Assembly (NCBI GenBank): GCA_017427945.1
Contig: JAFRRT010000013.1
Coordinates: forward strand, 87,311-151,310
Source of the DNA: Muribaculaceae bacterium
Lineage (GTDB): Bacteria; Bacteroidota; Bacteroidia; Bacteroidales; Muribaculaceae
Direction of reading: 5' to 3'
Length of the DNA: 64,000 nt
This document shows, one piece after another, positions 61,477 to 64,000 of the stretch. The notes below the pieces were generated by a model that made no database searches, had not been told where the DNA came from, and saw only the letters and a program-made list of their open reading frames with translations. The number at the start of each line of letters is the position of its first letter. The stretch's first letter is position 1. Made by a program: the position numbers and the translations under genes.

Positions 61477-62103
61477 CTAATCCAAAGGCCCGAAGATACC
61501 GAACATCGTTGCGTCGATTCTGTCAACGATGGCGGCAAAATCCTCAGGGTTGTTCTTGTAGTCCATGTCATCAACATCGATGACGAGTTTGCGGCCTTGG
61601 TAGGTGTGCATGACAAACTCCTCATAGCGTTCGTTGAGGTTGGACAGATATTTCAGCGGAATGGTCTGCTCGTAGTCGCGCCCGCGCTTGCGGATGTTGT
61701 CCACCAGGTGCGGCACGCTTGACCTAAGGTAAATCATCAGGTCGGGCAGATGGACGATGGTCATCATTTGCTCAAACAATTCCATGTAGGTCTCAAAATC
61801 CCTGTCGTCCATGTTCCCCATGTCGCGGTTATTGGAGGCGAAGATATATACCCCCTCAAAGATGCTGCGGTCCTGGATGATGGCTTTGTCGCTGGCGTTG
61901 ATGGAAAGGATGTCCTTGAAACGCTGTTTGAGAAAGAAAACTTCAAGGGCAAATGACCACCGCTTGATGTCCTTGTAATAGTCGCTCAGGTAGGGGTTGT
62001 CCACTACGGGCTCCATGAACGGTTCCCAGCCGTAATGCTTTGCGAGCATCTCGGCCAGCGTTGATTTTCCGCTACCTATATTTCCTGCTATAACGATGTG
62101 CAC
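61477..62103 (-). CDS. Deoxynucleoside kinase (copy B)
   Basis: The 208-residue paralogue of the next gene has P-loop GNIGSGKST, EPVVDNPYLSDYY, DRSIFEG and RKRGRDYEQ. It is the first of the pair and carries the promoter. Differences from copy A are Thr/Ser in the P-loop, Val-Val for Val-Asp in the substrate pocket, and Ser-Ile-Phe-Glu-Gly in the DRS motif. These suggest distinct substrate ranges. Confidence 0.9.
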   Translation of the reverse strand: MHIVIAGNIGSGKSTLAEMLAKHYGWEPFMEPVVDNPYLSDYYKDIKRWSFALEVFFLKQRFKDILSINASDKAIIQDRSIFEGVYIFASNNRDMGNMDDRDFETYMELFEQMMTIVHLPDLMIYLRSSVPHLVDNIRKRGRDYEQTIPLKYLSNLNERYEEFVMHTYQGRKLVIDVDDMDYKNNPEDFAAIVDRIDATMFGIFGPLD

Positions 62104-62134
62104 GGTCGCTTTGGGTTGATTGTTTTACAATCCA

Positions 62135-62164
62135 CAAAGATACTCTTTTTCCCAGCCTCAACAA
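62135..62164 (-). promoter_or_regulatory. Promoter of the deoxynucleoside kinase pair
   Basis: TTG (62164-62162), exactly 19 bases, TATCTTTG (62142-62135). The leader contains a small hairpin GATTGT/ACAATC. Confidence 0.75.
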
Positions 62165-62270
62165 TCACCCTAAACAAGAAAGTTATTAACAACTTTATCG
62201 ATTAAAGAGACGTTTTTGGGAGTGCCCATATTTTTTATCTACAATTCATCTGTTATTGTGAAAAATTGCG

Positions 62271-62279
62271 TAATTTTGC
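62271..62279 (+). promoter_or_regulatory. -7 box of the flavin reductase gene
   Basis: TAATTTTGC, 25 bases before ATG 62305; it excludes the earlier in-frame ATG at 62266. Confidence 0.6.
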
Positions 62280-62304
62280 AGGATTATATAAGAGTGTTGA
62301 ACGC

Positions 62305-62880
62305 ATGAAACAAAACTGGAGACCTGGGACCATGATATACCCGCTGCCTGCCTTGCTGGTCAGTTGCGGCGCTTCGCCCGAGGAATACAATGTCTTCACG
62401 GCAGCATGGACAGGTACCATCTGCAGCGATCCAGCGTTGTGCTACGTCTCCATCAGGCCCGAGCGCTACAGCCACTCCATCGTGGAGCGCAACATGGCTT
62501 TCACACTCAACCTCACCAACCGCGATTTGGCACGTGCCACCGACTGGTGTGGCGTGCGTTCAGGACGAGAATATGACAAGTGGCGCGAAATGGGCTTGAC
62601 GCCCGTTAAGGGCGAAACTGTGGCAGCCCCTTATGTGCAAGAGGCTCCCGTAAGCATCGAGTGTCGCGTGCGTGATATTATGCGTCTGGGTACCCACGAT
62701 ATGTTTATTGCCGAGGTGATGAACGTCATCGCCGATGAGCGTTTTATCGACCCCGAGACAGGCGCCCTTGACCTCAAAGCCGCTGACCTCATTACCTACT
62801 GCCACGGCCACTATTATGCGTTGGGCGAGGAATTGGGCCACTTTGGCTGGACAGTCCGTAAGAAACCGAAAAATGACTAA
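62305..62880 (+). CDS. Flavin reductase family (FMN-binding split-barrel) protein
   Basis: The 191-residue protein from ATG 62305 starts MKQNWRPGTMIYPLPALLVSC. The FTAAWTGTICSDPALCYVSIRPERYSHSIVE segment matches the FMN-binding split barrel of flavin reductase-like proteins, and HDMFIAEVMNV is a later family strand. Members reduce or bind FMN; the partner enzyme is unknown. glyA follows after 34 bases, so they may share a transcript. Confidence 0.86.
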   Translation: MKQNWRPGTMIYPLPALLVSCGASPEEYNVFTAAWTGTICSDPALCYVSIRPERYSHSIVERNMAFTLNLTNRDLARATDWCGVRSGREYDKWREMGLTPVKGETVAAPYVQEAPVSIECRVRDIMRLGTHDMFIAEVMNVIADERFIDPETGALDLKAADLITYCHGHYYALGEELGHFGWTVRKKPKND

Positions 62881-62914
62881 ATAACTTTAATACTAACAAC
62901 TAGAAACTAAAAAA

Positions 62915-64000
62915 ATGGAACGAGACAAAGCGATTTTTGACATTATCGAGCGTGAACATCTGCGTCAGAAACATGGCATCGAGCTGATTGCCAGTGAAAA
63001 CTTCGTTAGCGACCAGGTCATGCAGGCCATGGGCAGCTGCCTGACCAACAAGTATGCTGAGGGTTATCCTGGTCACCGCTATTATGGTGGTTGCCAGTGC
63101 GTTGACGAGAGTGAGAACCTCGCCATCGAGCGCCTGAAAGAAATCTTTGGTGCCGAGTATGCCAACGTGCAGCCCCACTCGGGCGCACAGGCCAACATGG
63201 CCGTGTTCATGGCATGCCTCAAGCCCGGCGATAAGTTCATGGGCTTGAATCTGGCTCATGGCGGTCACCTGTCACACGGTAGCCCCGTCAACTTCTCAGG
63301 TTTGATGTTCGAGGCTTGTGAATATAATGTGACCCCCGACACCAACCTGGTGGACTATGACCAGATGGAAGAGGTGGCACAGCGCGAGCGTCCCAAACTG
63401 ATTGTCGGTGGTGCTAGTGCCTACAGCCGTGAATGGGACTACGAGCGCATGCGCAAGATTGCCGACAGCGTTGGCGCATTGCTCATGATCGACATGGCAC
63501 ATCCCGCCGGCCTCATCGCTGCCGGTCTGCTGAATAACCCCTTGAAGTATGCCCACATCGTCACCAGTACCACCCACAAGACCCTGCGTGGTCCCCGTGG
63601 CGGTATCATCTTGCTGGGTAAGGACTTCGACAATCCTTGGGGCAAGACCACCAAGAAGGGTGTTATCCGCAAGATGTCGTCGCTTCTCGACAGCGCCGTC
63701 TTCCCCGGTGTTCAGGGCGGCCCCCTCGAGCACGTGATTGCTGCTAAGGCTGTTGCCTTTGGTGAGATTCTCCAGCCCTCGTTCAAGGACTATGCCATCC
63801 AGGTGCGTGCTAATGCTGCTACCATGGCACAGGCCCTCATCGACAAGGGTTACAAGATTTGCTCGGGCGGTACCGACAACCACTGCATGCTGGTTGACCT
63901 GCGCACCAAGTATCCCGAGTTGACCGGTAAGGTTGCCGAGGCTGCCCTCGTTGCTGCCGACATCACCGTCAACAAGAACATGGTTCCCTTCGACGACCGC
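62915..64000 (+). CDS. glyA: Serine hydroxymethyltransferase, partial (3' end outside window)
   Basis: The first 362 codons are visible. It converts serine and tetrahydrofolate into glycine and methylene-tetrahydrofolate with PLP. Motifs: [39 protein letters not shown] and the PLP-lysine region [14 protein letters not shown]. An insertion after the lysine motif (about residues 230-250, containing [10 protein letters not shown]) occurs in Bacteroidota enzymes. The reading frame is open to the window edge. Confidence 0.97.
   Translation, partial: MERDKAIFDIIEREHLRQKHGIELIASENFVSDQVMQAMGSCLTNKYAEGYPGHRYYGGCQCVDESENLAIERLKEIFGAEYANVQPHSGAQANMAVFMACLKPGDKFMGLNLAHGGHLSHGSPVNFSGLMFEACEYNVTPDTNLVDYDQMEEVAQRERPKLIVGGASAYSREWDYERMRKIADSVGALLMIDMAHPAGLIAAGLLNNPLKYAHIVTSTTHKTLRGPRGGIILLGKDFDNPWGKTTKKGVIRKMSSLLDSAVFPGVQGGPLEHVIAAKAVAFGEILQPSFKDYAIQVRANAATMAQALIDKGYKICSGGTDNHCMLVDLRTKYPELTGKVAEAALVAADITVNKNMVPFDDR

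Noticed and set aside
1-64000. CRISPR arrays, tRNA and rRNA genes
   Set aside because: No regularly spaced repeats and no tRNA cloverleaf or rRNA sequence were recognised; the only stable RNA gene found is ssrA.

Overview
The window comes from a chromosome of a Bacteroidota member, most likely an anaerobic gut Bacteroidales of the Muribaculaceae or Prevotella type. Supporting signs are the many Bacteroidota-type promoters (-7 box TAnnTTTG), sparse Shine-Dalgarno sequences, a tmRNA whose tag ends in GENNYALAA, family-restricted proteins (DUF4301, DUF6056, HU-CCDC81/SPOR, a COX24-like 30-residue protein), and secreted proteins with dockerin-like or T9SS-like C-termini. This placement is an inference from gene content, because no rRNA lies in the window.

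Layout. 1-2983: a partial acetyltransferase, crcB, two SAM methyltransferases around an orphan ECF-type S component, and a decayed piece of thioredoxin reductase. 3142-10512: a porin, imelysin, di-heme cytochrome and CcsBA operon, bounded on the right by the tmRNA gene and on the left by a second copy of the tmRNA 3' end. This looks like the scar of an old integration. 10613-16331: RNase D-like exonuclease, RelA-type (p)ppGpp synthetase with a degenerate hydrolase domain, DUF4301, thioredoxin-like protein, then a small element with terminal inverted repeats. 16332-25432: secreted or glycan-related proteins (MBG-type protein, GH29 fucosidase plus carboxylesterase, SusE-like dockerin protein) around the rpsF-rpsR-rplI operon. 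25660-35026: rimO-ftsY, a C45-type hydrolase, HU-CCDC81/SPOR protein, uracil-DNA glycosylase, Wza-like lipoprotein and clpB.

35145-43281: two tandem DUF6056 membrane proteins, rfbC, a GlmU-like nucleotidyltransferase, a secreted dockerin endonuclease I and rlmN. 43499-47504: an esterase, then pruA and rocD, which together take ornithine to glutamate. 47743-51658: rng, a tiny COX24-like gene, an HU gene, a MIP18/DUF59 gene and lpxH. 51780-51881 is a candidate small RNA. 51942-64000: ispD-recG, a beta-helix protein with an N-terminal dockerin, an M23/LysM endopeptidase, an unknown secreted protein, a C10 protease with dockerin, two deoxynucleoside kinases, a flavin reductase and partial glyA.

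Most of the window is ordinary housekeeping sequence. The observations most worth following are the ssrA 3'-end duplication around the iron/redox operon, the inverted-repeat element at 15911-16125, the orphan promoter-terminator pair at 51780-51881, the structured DNA at 49560-49740, the four dockerin proteins, and several promoters so close to start codons that the mRNAs should be almost leaderless.
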